Shown here: positions 17,163-25,392 of the stretch, piece by piece
Position numbering within the stretch: the stretch's first letter is position 1
Layout of the letters: each line of letters begins with the position of its first letter
Assembly (NCBI GenBank): GCA_905236085.1
Contig: CAJOOD010000006.1
Span: forward strand, 1-29,525
Direction: 5' to 3'
DNA length: 29,525 nucleotides
Source of the DNA: an uncultured Bacilli bacterium
GTDB taxonomy: Bacteria > Bacillota_I > Bacilli_A > RFN20 > CAG-826
Notes under the pieces: generated by a model
The model's database searches: none
The model's input: only the letters and a program-made list of their open reading frames with translations
What the model was told of the DNA's origin: nothing
Program-made: the position numbers and the translations under genes

Positions 17163-18434
17163 TTATAATTTTTCCATCGATGCTTGAAGGACTACTTTTT
17201 GCAAATTTTTAATTTTTCGTCCGGGTTTTAAGACTTTTTCGCCTAATTTTATCGCGCCAACAGGACAAACCAACCCACATAATAAGCAGCCAACACATTT
17301 GTCGTGATTGCAATTTGGACGACGCTTTTCTTCATCCCATTCCATGGCTTGATGTGCTCCATCAAAACAAGAAATTACACATCTTCCACACCCCACACAT
17401 TTATCGGAATTGATTTCTGGATAGACAATGTAATCACGATCAAGTTCTTCCGCTGGAATAATATTTCTATTAGCTAATCCCACTAAGTCTTCTAAATGAT
17501 CAACGCCTTGCTCATCCATATAATGCATTAGTCCATTACATAAATCTTCTACAATACGATAACCATATTGCATAATCGCTGTGGTAACTTGGAGGTTCTT
17601 ACAACCTAATAGGATAAATTCTGCAGCATCTTCCCAGGTCTCAATACCACCTATACCAGATAATTCTGCATCTTTTAATTTAGGATTGCTTCTCATCTGT
17701 TGAATAAAACGTAATGCAACCGGTTTAACTGCCTTACCAGAATATCCAGATATAGAAGATTTACCGTTAATAATTGGAAGACCAACTTTCTTATCTAAAT
17801 CAACATTAATGATGGATTTGATGGTGTTAATCGCCGATATACCATTTGCTCCTCCTTCAATAGAGGCAATCGCTGGATCGCACATATCGGTAATATTAGG
17901 TGTCATCTTAGCCATAAATGGAAGATGGGTTCCTCTTCGTACCGCTTCACAATATTTCTTACATAATTTTGGATTACTTCCAACATCACTACCCATAGCG
18001 TGAGAAGTCATTTGAGGGCAAGAGAAATTAAGCTCAATCATATCCGCGCCAGCCTCAGTAACCAGTCTAGCAAGAGTTTCCCAGTCTTCTTCATTACTTC
18101 CCATGATTGAAGCAATTAAGACATTATTTGGATAGTTCTTTTTTAATTTTCTTAAATCCGCTAAATTCTCTTCTAATGGATGCTCAGCGATTTGTTCCAT
18201 ATTCTTAAAACCTACGAAAGGCTCGTTTTCCTTGGTTAAAGCATCAAAACGAGGAGAAACTTCATCGATAAGATAATGTTTAGGACCAATGGTTTTAAAA
18301 ACCACTCCACCCCAGCCGCTTTCATATGCTTTCGCGCACATTTCATAACAGTTACCAACAGGGGACGATGATAAACAGAATGGATTTGGGAATTTAACTC
18401 CCATAAATGTAATTGATAAATCTTTATGGACCAT
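17163..18434 (-). CDS. preA: NAD-dependent dihydropyrimidine dehydrogenase, catalytic subunit PreA
   Basis: With PreT it reduces uracil and thymine to the 5,6-dihydropyrimidines (reversible in vitro) in the cytoplasm. The 423-residue protein has a dihydroorotate-dehydrogenase-like FMN barrel (about 1-330), with the catalytic cysteine expected at Cys139 in LNFSCP. This is followed by a ferredoxin-like tail with two 4Fe-4S motifs: Cys346, 349, 352, 356 and Cys380, 383, 386, 390. This order matches the C-terminal half of mammalian dihydropyrimidine dehydrogenase and bacterial PreA. The start is supported by AGGAGG inside the end of preT, and only one base separates the two genes. A terminator follows. 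Gut bacterial preTA pairs are known to act on fluoropyrimidine drugs; that activity here is inference. Confidence 0.93.
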   Translation of the reverse strand: MVHKDLSITFMGVKFPNPFCLSSSPVGNCYEMCAKAYESGWGGVVFKTIGPKHYLIDEVSPRFDALTKENEPFVGFKNMEQIAEHPLEENLADLRKLKKNYPNNVLIASIMGSNEEDWETLARLVTEAGADMIELNFSCPQMTSHAMGSDVGSNPKLCKKYCEAVRRGTHLPFMAKMTPNITDMCDPAIASIEGGANGISAINTIKSIINVDLDKKVGLPIINGKSSISGYSGKAVKPVALRFIQQMRSNPKLKDAELSGIGGIETWEDAAEFILLGCKNLQVTTAIMQYGYRIVEDLCNGLMHYMDEQGVDHLEDLVGLANRNIIPAEELDRDYIVYPEINSDKCVGCGRCVISCFDGAHQAMEWDEEKRRPNCNHDKCVGCLLCGLVCPVGAIKLGEKVLKPGRKIKNLQKVVLQASMEKL

Positions 18435-18435
18435 C

Positions 18436-19662
18436 TTATTTTCCTCCTAAATATTCATCAACGGCTTTCGCCACTTCTTTGCCTAATTTAACACTGTAAA
18501 CAACAGTCTTTTCTCCGTGTCCGATATCTCCAGCGAAGAAGATGTTGTCTTTATAATGATTTCCATCAGCATCTACTTCACCTTTTTCTAATTTAATAGG
18601 TAAATTTTCGACATCACTATATTGACCAACCGCAAGGATAATTAAATCAGCTTTAATCTTTAATTCGTGAGGTAGATAACGATGTTTGAATTTCACAATT
18701 CCGCCTCTACCTGTTGCAACAGGAACATAGCCATCAATAATGGTAACTCCTTCTTTTTGGGCCATTTCTAATTCCTTTTTACTAGCCTTAAATTCTTGGA
18801 AAGTTTCATAGACTACATCACTAACATATAAGCAACCCAATTTCTTTAAGGTTGTCACCACATCCATCGCGACATCTCCTCCACCAATAACTAAGACATT
18901 ATCAGGGATTTTAACTTTTCCTTTGCGTTCTTTAACTTTCTTTAGCCAATCAACAGCCAGAACAGCCTTAGAATTATTATCAAATAAAGGTAATGATTTG
19001 CCCTTATTATTTCCAATAGCTAATATAACTGCATCGTTGTCTTTTTTAATATTATCAAAGGAAATATCTTCTCCTACTTTGGTGTTTAAAACGATATCAA
19101 CACCGAGTTTGACAATGCGAGCGATTTCTTTATCGATAATTTCGTTTGGTAAGCGATATGATGGAATACCATATCTTAGATATCCACCAGCTTTATTTTC
19201 TTTTTCATAAATCTTGACTTGATAGCCTAATAATGCTAATTCGCTGGCCGCGGTTAATCCTGAAGGACCGCTACCAATGATGGCTACTTTCTTACCATTT
19301 TTTGCTGCTGGTTCAAGAATATCCATCTTTAAAGCATCTTCATAATCGGTGACATATCTTTGAATACGACCGATATCAATTGGCTTATCAATTCCGCATC
19401 TAGAACAACCAGCTTGACAATATCTTTCTGTTGGACATACTCTTGCACATATGCTTCCTAAGACATTATTGATTCTAATTGTTTCCGCAGCTCCTTTAAC
19501 ATTTTTAAATCTGACGGAACGAATAAATTTTGCAGGATCGGTTCCGGCAGGACAGCTCTTAGAGCAAGGAGCATCAAGACATAATAAGCAACGGCTAGCT
19601 TCTTCCATTACTAAACGAGGTGTATAAGCCTCTTCATGTTCTTGAAGATAATTTTTAGACAT
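18436..19662 (-). CDS. preT: Dihydropyrimidine dehydrogenase, electron-transfer subunit PreT
   Basis: Supplies electrons from NADH to PreA. The 408-residue protein has the GltD-like plan: a Cys-rich N-terminal iron-sulfur domain (Cys25, 28, 33, 37, then CARVCPTERYCQAGC), an FAD-binding GSGPSGLTAASEL motif near 130, a second Rossmann motif GGGDVAMDVV near 260, and a C-terminal FAD motif FFAGDIGHG. Glutamate synthase small subunit shares this plan, but the direct coupling to preA (one base apart) settles the assignment. It is the first gene of a two-gene operon, with GAGGAGG upstream of the ATG at 19662. The 135 bases before it must carry the promoter, but I see no convincing -35/-10 pair. Confidence 0.92.
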   Translation of the reverse strand: MSKNYLQEHEEAYTPRLVMEEASRCLLCLDAPCSKSCPAGTDPAKFIRSVRFKNVKGAAETIRINNVLGSICARVCPTERYCQAGCSRCGIDKPIDIGRIQRYVTDYEDALKMDILEPAAKNGKKVAIIGSGPSGLTAASELALLGYQVKIYEKENKAGGYLRYGIPSYRLPNEIIDKEIARIVKLGVDIVLNTKVGEDISFDNIKKDNDAVILAIGNNKGKSLPLFDNNSKAVLAVDWLKKVKERKGKVKIPDNVLVIGGGDVAMDVVTTLKKLGCLYVSDVVYETFQEFKASKKELEMAQKEGVTIIDGYVPVATGRGGIVKFKHRYLPHELKIKADLIILAVGQYSDVENLPIKLEKGEVDADGNHYKDNIFFAGDIGHGEKTVVYSVKLGKEVAKAVDEYLGGK

Positions 19663-19797
19663 AGAGAAAATTCCTCCTCAATTAATTTGTGTAAATAAAT
19701 AACACTATTATTTTAGCAAATTATTTAACATTTAGATAGAAGGTTTTGTCCGTGAATATTTTGGGTTAAATAAAAATTATGCCTTAATAGAAATGAA

Positions 19798-19822
19798 GCC
19801 GGAATTCTACATCAATTCCGGC
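19798..19822 (-). terminator. Terminator of the NHLM export operon
   Basis: A perfect 9-bp stem, GCCGGAATT (19798-19806) and AATTCCGGC (19814-19822), with a 7-base loop lies about 20 bases past the stop of the last gene of the export operon. The T-run is better on the plus strand (ATATTTTTC) than on the minus strand, so it may act in both directions. Confidence 0.75.
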
Positions 19823-19840
19823 ATATTTTTCTTAAATTTA

Positions 19841-20113
19841 TTAATAAATGGTTTTTGCTTTTTTAAATTGGTAACCGCAATGAGGGCATACATAATTATA
19901 ATAATCGTCGCAACTATTACCATCGATATTTTTGCCACATTTTGGACAATCGAAATCAGTAAGGCAATTACCTCCGTTGACCGCATCTAATTGTTCATCG
20001 GTAAGTTCAAGCCCTTCTTCTTTCGCTGCTTTTAAGATTTCTTCATTGTCTTTGCATTTTTTTAATTTAGCGATTTGTTCTTGGCTTAATCCTTTTAACA
20101 ATTCTTCTTTCAT
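19841..20113 (-). CDS. Nif11-like leader peptide with zinc-ribbon core, in export operon
   Basis: A 90-residue peptide and the clearest candidate cargo of the export operon in which it is the last gene. Residues 1-48 form a leader nearly identical in pattern to the peptide at 16689 (MKEELLKGLS, then EEGLELTDEQLDAVNGG), with Gly-Gly at 47-48. The core has Cys50, CPKC at 56-59, Cys68 and CPHC at 76-79, giving a zinc-ribbon-like pair of CxxC knuckles, and an aromatic/basic tail. It follows the STAS gene by eight bases; AAAGGA lies 13 bases before the ATG. No radical SAM, cyclodehydratase or lanthionine enzyme is in the window, so the core may be exported unmodified, with structure from metal or disulfides; this is inference. 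Confidence 0.85.
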   Translation of the reverse strand: MKEELLKGLSQEQIAKLKKCKDNEEILKAAKEEGLELTDEQLDAVNGGNCLTDFDCPKCGKNIDGNSCDDYYNYVCPHCGYQFKKAKTIY

Positions 20114-20121
20114 ATTATCAA

Positions 20122-20415
20122 TTATTTCCTTTCAATAATAATGATGCTTTGAAATCCAACCATTGTAAAGATATCATTGATATCATTGGATACTCTTTTT
20201 AAGACGATATCGCTATAGCGTTGTCTTAAGGCCATAATAATTCTTAATCCAGCGGAAGAAATGTATTTCAAATCGTTGAAATCTAATGCTAAATGAGCGA
20301 ATTTTTGAGCGTCAACAATCGCATTAATTTCTTTTTCAACCGCTTCAGCGTTATAAGAATTCAATTGACCTTCTAAATAAATGGTTAATGTGTCATTCTC
20401 TAAATTGAATTTCAT
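20122..20415 (-). CDS. STAS-domain protein in the export operon
   Basis: A 97-residue single STAS domain of the anti-anti-sigma type. The phosphorylation loop reads YISSAGLR at 51-58, the same motif as the STAS protein at 5801, with Ser54 at the expected phosphorylation position. It lies between the second ABC transporter (17 bases upstream) and the peptide gene (eight bases downstream), with GGAG before its ATG, so it belongs to the export operon. No kinase or phosphatase is encoded in this operon; the RsbW-like domain and SpoIIE phosphatase of the NRPS operon are the only visible partners. A direct role at the transporter is possible. The family assignment is firm; the role is inferred. Confidence 0.9.
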   Translation of the reverse strand: MKFNLENDTLTIYLEGQLNSYNAEAVEKEINAIVDAQKFAHLALDFNDLKYISSAGLRIIMALRQRYSDIVLKRVSNDINDIFTMVGFQSIIIIERK

Positions 20416-20432
20416 AATAGTTTCTCCATAAA

Positions 20433-22622
20433 TTAATTGTTATTGTCTAATCTTTGTCTATTGACTAATTCCGCGAATTTGCCTTTCTTTTCAATCAAGG
20501 TTTGATAATTGCCGTCTTCAATAATTTTACCACCTTCAAGCATGATAATACGGTCTGCGCTCTTAATTGTAGATAATCTATGAGCAATAACGATTCTTGT
20601 ACAATTGAGTTTATCAATAGATTCAGTAATGCTCTTTTGAGTCTTGTTGTCTAATGCACTAGTGGCTTCATCAAAGATTAAAATCTTTGGTCTATGAACA
20701 ATTGCTCTAGCAATCATAATTCTTTGTTTTTGACCACCAGAAATGCCGCCTTGACCTTCAGAAATAACGGTCTTCATTCCCATAGGCATTGCTCTGATAT
20801 CATCGGCAATATTAGCAATTTCTGCAGCTACCCAAGCATCTTCTTCTTTTAAATCTGGTGAAGAGATAATGATATTAGAGAAGATATCCGCGTGGAATAA
20901 TGATCCGCTTTGCATAACAGTACCAATATTTCTTCTTAAGGAAACTAAATCAACGTCATTAACGTTATAATCATCAAAATAAACATTTCCTTCTAATGGT
21001 TTTTCAAAGCCAAGAAGCAATCTAACCAATGTAGATTTACCGCATCCTGTTTGTCCAACAATAGCCACATAATCACCCTCTTTAATATCTAAGGATAGAT
21101 GGTTAAGAACAAGTGGTCCATTATCAGCATATTTAAATGAAACATCATCTAATTTAATGTTTCCTTTAATTGAATCTAAAGTAATCTTGCCAGTGCTGGT
21201 TTCAGGCTCGGTTTCTAATATTGGTCGAGCCATATTAAATACTGGTCCAATAGAGGCTAAAACACTGGTCATAGAGGATAATGAGGCAAAGGCTCCAGAT
21301 AAAATACCATAACTGGTAACGAAAGCCATATAACTTCCAGCGTCTAAATTATTTCTCGCGGCAACATAATAGATAACAATATTACCCACAAGAGTGATGA
21401 ATAAGCTAATCGCCGTGGAAACACGAATAATTAAAGGTGGATGATATGTTAATTTCGCGGAACGAGAATAAGTGCTTGCCCATTTGGAAAATACTCTTTT
21501 TTCTGAACCGGATAATCTAATCTTTTGAATACCGTTAATCATTTCATAAGTAACACCAGTTACTTTAGAATTGAGTTCTAAGGTCTTCGCGGTGTGATTT
21601 CTCTGCACTAAGGCCACAGTTATATCAAATCCTGCTGTCGCTAATAAGATGATAACAACTGGTAAAATCAAAGATGGTGCAAATCCTATTAATTGGAATA
21701 AATAAGATAAGGACATAGCAAAGGAGACAATGGTCATCAACACACCATTAATAAGAATATTAGCGAGGCTGATAACACTGCTAAATCTTGCAGTTAATTC
21801 ACCGGTATTATATTTCTTAAAGAATGAAGCAGGAAGAGATAATACACGCATCATCGTAGCTTCTTTTATCGCTTTACCTACTTTTACAGTAATTCGCGTA
21901 TTGACATAACCTTGAATTCCTTGAATGAAAAGTTGTCCTAAAGCCGCGGCTACAACATATATTGAGGTAACTATAAATAAGCCATAATTTGGAGGATTAG
22001 AAGCCACAACGTCGCCCGTCAACTGCCTCGTGAAATATGGTAGCAATAAACCAACACCTGTCACCGCTGCATACATAAGGACAAGTAAGACGATATCAAG
22101 AACAGTGATAGATTTACGGATGTATTTAATATATTCTTTGATAGTGACTTTGGTATTTGGTAAAGGGCGATAGAATAAATAAGCATCAATTTCAAATCTA
22201 TTGATTAATTCTGCTTTAATTTTGACTCTCTTACCAGTTTGATAGTTGATGTAATAATATTCATCTTTTCCGTGTGGGAACAAAATAACAGGAATGTTAT
22301 GTAAGAAAGTATAAATCAAAATTGGTGATTTAGTATCGTGAACATATTCATCATTTAATTCTACTTTTCTATATTCGATATCATATTGTTTTAAAGCATA
22401 ATTAAGTTTGTCTTTAAAGACAGTGATATTAGTAGGAATATCTACCATTTGATGATGGAAGAAAGTAAGAATCTGGCTAATCGCATAATTCTCTCTAAGA
22501 GCTTCTTCGCTGAGATTGTTCTTGTTGTCTATTTTTAGACCCGCAAGCGACATGAAAGAATCTTCGAACGATTGATTGTCGAGTTTTTTTCTTTTCTTCA
22601 CTTGTTCTTCAAACCAACCCAT
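20433..22622 (-). CDS. NHLM-type ABC transporter, permease/ATP-binding (ABC2 type)
   Basis: The second ABC transporter of an NHLM-like peptide export system. The 729-residue protein has a soluble N-terminal region of about 150 residues without a C39 protease, six membrane segments about 165-450, and an ATPase domain about 475-725. Visible are Walker A GQTGCGKST, signature ISGGQKQR, Walker B ILIFDEATSALD with its catalytic Glu, and the switch His in IVIAHRLST. This long N-terminal region is typical of the ABC2 partner in NHLM clusters, where it accompanies the peptidase ABC. The gene starts 11 bases after the peptidase ABC stop, with GGGAG before the ATG. It likely forms a complex with the peptidase ABC and the mini-HlyD protein. 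Confidence 0.88.
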   Translation of the reverse strand: MGWFEEQVKKRKKLDNQSFEDSFMSLAGLKIDNKNNLSEEALRENYAISQILTFFHHQMVDIPTNITVFKDKLNYALKQYDIEYRKVELNDEYVHDTKSPILIYTFLHNIPVILFPHGKDEYYYINYQTGKRVKIKAELINRFEIDAYLFYRPLPNTKVTIKEYIKYIRKSITVLDIVLLVLMYAAVTGVGLLLPYFTRQLTGDVVASNPPNYGLFIVTSIYVVAAALGQLFIQGIQGYVNTRITVKVGKAIKEATMMRVLSLPASFFKKYNTGELTARFSSVISLANILINGVLMTIVSFAMSLSYLFQLIGFAPSLILPVVIILLATAGFDITVALVQRNHTAKTLELNSKVTGVTYEMINGIQKIRLSGSEKRVFSKWASTYSRSAKLTYHPPLIIRVSTAISLFITLVGNIVIYYVAARNNLDAGSYMAFVTSYGILSGAFASLSSMTSVLASIGPVFNMARPILETEPETSTGKITLDSIKGNIKLDDVSFKYADNGPLVLNHLSLDIKEGDYVAIVGQTGCGKSTLVRLLLGFEKPLEGNVYFDDYNVNDVDLVSLRRNIGTVMQSGSLFHADIFSNIIISSPDLKEEDAWVAAEIANIADDIRAMPMGMKTVISEGQGGISGGQKQRIMIARAIVHRPKILIFDEATSALDNKTQKSITESIDKLNCTRIVIAHRLSTIKSADRIIMLEGGKIIEDGNYQTLIEKKGKFAELVNRQRLDNNN

Positions 22623-22633
22623 AGAATGCTCCC

Positions 22634-24811
22634 TTATTCATTTGTAACAAGGTCATAATAATAACCTTTTAATTTCATTAATTCGTCGTGAGTTCCTTGC
22701 TCAACAACTAAACCTTTAGATAAAACCACAATCAAATCAGCATCTCTAATCGTGGATAATCTATGCGCAATAACAATCGTGGTAATACCTCTCGCCTTAA
22801 TAGATTGAACAACATCATGCTCAGTTTTAGCGTCTAACGCACTAGTGGCTTCATCAAGAATGATAATAGATGGATCCATAGCCAAAGAACGAGCGATTTC
22901 TAATCTTTGTTTTTCTCCACCAGAGAAGTTCTTACCACCTTCTAAGACTAAGGCATTATAGCCTCCATCTCTTGCTATAATCTTTTCGTGTATTTGAGCA
23001 TCATTACATGCCATAATGACTTCATAATCTTCGATAGATTCATCCCACATCTTAACATTGTTCATGATTGTATCTTCATATAAGGTAATATCTTGGTCAA
23101 CAACAGCGATAGACGAAGTAAAGATATCATGATCAATCTCTTCCATCTTCTTGCCATTAAAGATAATTTCGCCACTCCAAGGAGAATATAATCCAGAAAT
23201 CAGTTTAGATAATGTGGATTTGCCACTACCAGTTGAACCGACAATTGCAACTTTTTGTCCTTGTTTGATACTTAAACTAAAGTCTTCAATAACAGGTTTA
23301 TCTAAAATTGAATAACCAAATGTAATGTGTTTTAATTCCAAATTACCTTTAATTTTGGAATAATCATCAGTTTCAATACTTCTTGTAACATTCTTATCTA
23401 ATGGATATTCCAAAACATCATCTACTCTTTCCATAGATGTACGCATTTCTTGTAATGTTTGTCCGCTGGAAATAATCGTATTAGCAGGAGCCAAGAAGGA
23501 AGCCAACAATCCTTGGAAAGCTAAAATAGTACCAACAGTGAATTGACCTTGAATGGTAAAATAAACACCTAAAATCATGATTCCATAATTCGCAATAGCG
23601 GACACAATTAACGGAATTATACCCAGGAATTGATTGGTTTTTGCTAATTTTAGCTGACTTTTGCAGACATCATTTTGTACTTCTGACCATGAGGTGAAAT
23701 AGGCGTTTTCTGCGCCATTGGATTTAATGGTTTCTACCATCTCGATACCTTTAGAAGTCATTGCTGACAATTTAGCGTTATCTCTAGCTTGGACTCGAGA
23801 AATATTAACTCTAACATTAGAAATGTATCTAGAAACAAAGATATTAATAACAATGGTGGCAACACCAACAAGAGTCAATATCGGACTCTTAGTGATCATG
23901 ATAGTCAAATAGACCACAATCATAATGGCGTTGAAGAAAATAGGAGCAAAGACATTAACTAATGTTTCAGCGATTGAGGAGTTTTCGGCTTGACGAGATT
24001 GCAAGTCACCAACCATTCTTTGGGAGAAGAAATCGATTGGAAGTCTTAAGATTCTCCACATGTATGTGGTGGATCCAATTAAATCTAATTTACCTCTAAT
24101 TTTATATTGATATATGGCTTGAACAAGGGTAACAACAACCTGCAACAAACCAATCCCTGAGACAATATATATGAAAGGTAATAACCAATTAGTGTTTTTG
24201 CCTCCTAAAAGATAGTCCACGAATATCTGATTAGTCGCCGGAGATATAATCGTAAAGATATATGTAATAATCGTAGTAATGGAGAAGAATGCAATAAGGG
24301 CCGCCGCACCTTTAAGTCTCTTCTTAGCAAAGGAGAAGATAGATTTCTTCTTTCCGCTTGGAACAAAGTCTTCACCAGGCCATATCTCTAAGAAGATGCC
24401 GGTATAAATTTTATCAAAAGTTTGTAGGTCAACTTTAACTAAGCCTTTCGCAGGATCGTTAATAATTGCCTTGTTGCCTCTAATACCATTTAAAACAACA
24501 AAGTGACCGCCACCCCAGTGAATAATCGCGGGAAAGTGCCCTTTTTCTTTAATTTTTTTAACATTATAAGCATAACCTTTGGATTTAAAACCGTATTTAG
24601 CCGCGGCTCTTAATATGTTTTTCGCGTTACTACCATTACGAGAAACGCCACAGTCCACTCTAACTTCTTCTAAAGGTACCCATTTGCCATAATAAGCCAT
24701 AATCATTGTTAAAGAAGCCGCTCCACATTCTAGAGCTTCTAATTGCATGACTATTGGTGTTTTCGCCACGCCTTTGCTTAATTGTTCTTTAACTTTAGTT
24801 TGTTTTTTCAT
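22634..24811 (-). CDS. NHLM-type peptidase-containing ABC transporter (C39 protease)
   Basis: Probably cleaves double-glycine leaders and exports the released peptides across the cytoplasmic membrane. The 725-residue protein has the classic order: C39 peptidase about 15-145, with Gln23, Cys29 (ALECGAAS), His103 (GGHFVVLNG) and Asp119 (NDPAKG); six membrane helices about 165-450; and an ATPase domain with GSTGSGKST, FSGGEKQR and IIILDEATSALD. All catalytic residues look intact. The gene starts two bases after the adaptor stop and is followed closely by the second ABC gene. The Gly-Gly leader peptides in this window, especially the one closing the operon, are the natural substrates. Confidence 0.93.
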   Translation of the reverse strand: MKKQTKVKEQLSKGVAKTPIVMQLEALECGAASLTMIMAYYGKWVPLEEVRVDCGVSRNGSNAKNILRAAAKYGFKSKGYAYNVKKIKEKGHFPAIIHWGGGHFVVLNGIRGNKAIINDPAKGLVKVDLQTFDKIYTGIFLEIWPGEDFVPSGKKKSIFSFAKKRLKGAAALIAFFSITTIITYIFTIISPATNQIFVDYLLGGKNTNWLLPFIYIVSGIGLLQVVVTLVQAIYQYKIRGKLDLIGSTTYMWRILRLPIDFFSQRMVGDLQSRQAENSSIAETLVNVFAPIFFNAIMIVVYLTIMITKSPILTLVGVATIVINIFVSRYISNVRVNISRVQARDNAKLSAMTSKGIEMVETIKSNGAENAYFTSWSEVQNDVCKSQLKLAKTNQFLGIIPLIVSAIANYGIMILGVYFTIQGQFTVGTILAFQGLLASFLAPANTIISSGQTLQEMRTSMERVDDVLEYPLDKNVTRSIETDDYSKIKGNLELKHITFGYSILDKPVIEDFSLSIKQGQKVAIVGSTGSGKSTLSKLISGLYSPWSGEIIFNGKKMEEIDHDIFTSSIAVVDQDITLYEDTIMNNVKMWDESIEDYEVIMACNDAQIHEKIIARDGGYNALVLEGGKNFSGGEKQRLEIARSLAMDPSIIILDEATSALDAKTEHDVVQSIKARGITTIVIAHRLSTIRDADLIVVLSKGLVVEQGTHDELMKLKGYYYDLVTNE

Positions 24812-24813
24812 TA

Positions 24814-25203
24814 TTAATTACCAAATACAAAGGAAATAGGTTTCTTCTCTTCAAGAATAATTGTGTATTCATAATCTCCATTCGCGAGTTCAAAATGAGT
24901 AACTACTGGAGTACGATCTTCATTAATGGATAAAATCTCGCCCTTTATATTGTTAATATCAACCACTTGTCCTACTTTAAGTTTATTTAAATCATTATCA
25001 TCAATAACAAGAGTAGCAACTCCATCATTAATAGTAGCTTTACCGGTTAAGCATATTTTTAATTCATGTATGCATGACCAAGTAAATAATCCAATCAATA
25101 AAGCAGCAACAATGCCTAAAATAAGCCAAGTCACAAAAGATGTGCTTTGCAAGCGTTTATTTAATTCTTCGGGGCTAGATATGCGTCCTTCTTTTTTTTC
25201 CAC
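24814..25203 (-). CDS. Shortened HlyD-like adaptor of the NHLM export system
   Basis: A small membrane protein that resembles the start of NHLM HlyD-type secretion proteins: a short cytoplasmic segment with RISSPEELNKRL, one membrane helix (ILGIVAALLIGLFTW) and an extracellular part with a lipoyl/barrel-like stretch (KLKVGQVVDI). At about 130-145 residues it is far shorter than usual HlyD adaptors and lacks the long coiled coil, which makes sense if no outer membrane must be spanned. It is the first gene of the export operon, two bases from the peptidase ABC gene. The start is uncertain: I favour the GTG at 25203; a GTG at 25251 would add 16 residues across an AT-rich stretch that holds a TATAAT box at 25211-25216, possibly the operon promoter. 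Confidence 0.78.
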   Translation of the reverse strand: MEKKEGRISSPEELNKRLQSTSFVTWLILGIVAALLIGLFTWSCIHELKICLTGKATINDGVATLVIDDNDLNKLKVGQVVDINNIKGEILSINEDRTPVVTHFELANGDYEYTIILEEKKPISFVFGN

Positions 25204-25339
25204 ATAAAATATTATATAATATTTTTCTAAAAAGTGTATAAAAATATTCACAAAGTATAAAATTCTCGTCGTTTATTTAAATATAAATTATTTTTCACTG
25301 CAAAAGCGCAATATTTTTATTAATTCTATATAAACAATA

Positions 25340-25365
25340 AAGGCCAACCTTCGCAGATTGGCCTT
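25340..25365 (-). terminator. Terminator of the heterodimeric ABC exporter operon
   Basis: AAGGCCAA (25340-25347) and TTGGCCTT (25358-25365) form an 8-bp stem with a 10-base loop, about 28 bases after the stop of the ABC gene at 25393. A T-rich stretch follows on both strands, so it can work both ways, but the export operon downstream reads in the same direction, so it separates the two units. Confidence 0.8.
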
Positions 25366-25392
25366 ATTTTAGATATTTATGGTCTTTAGTTA

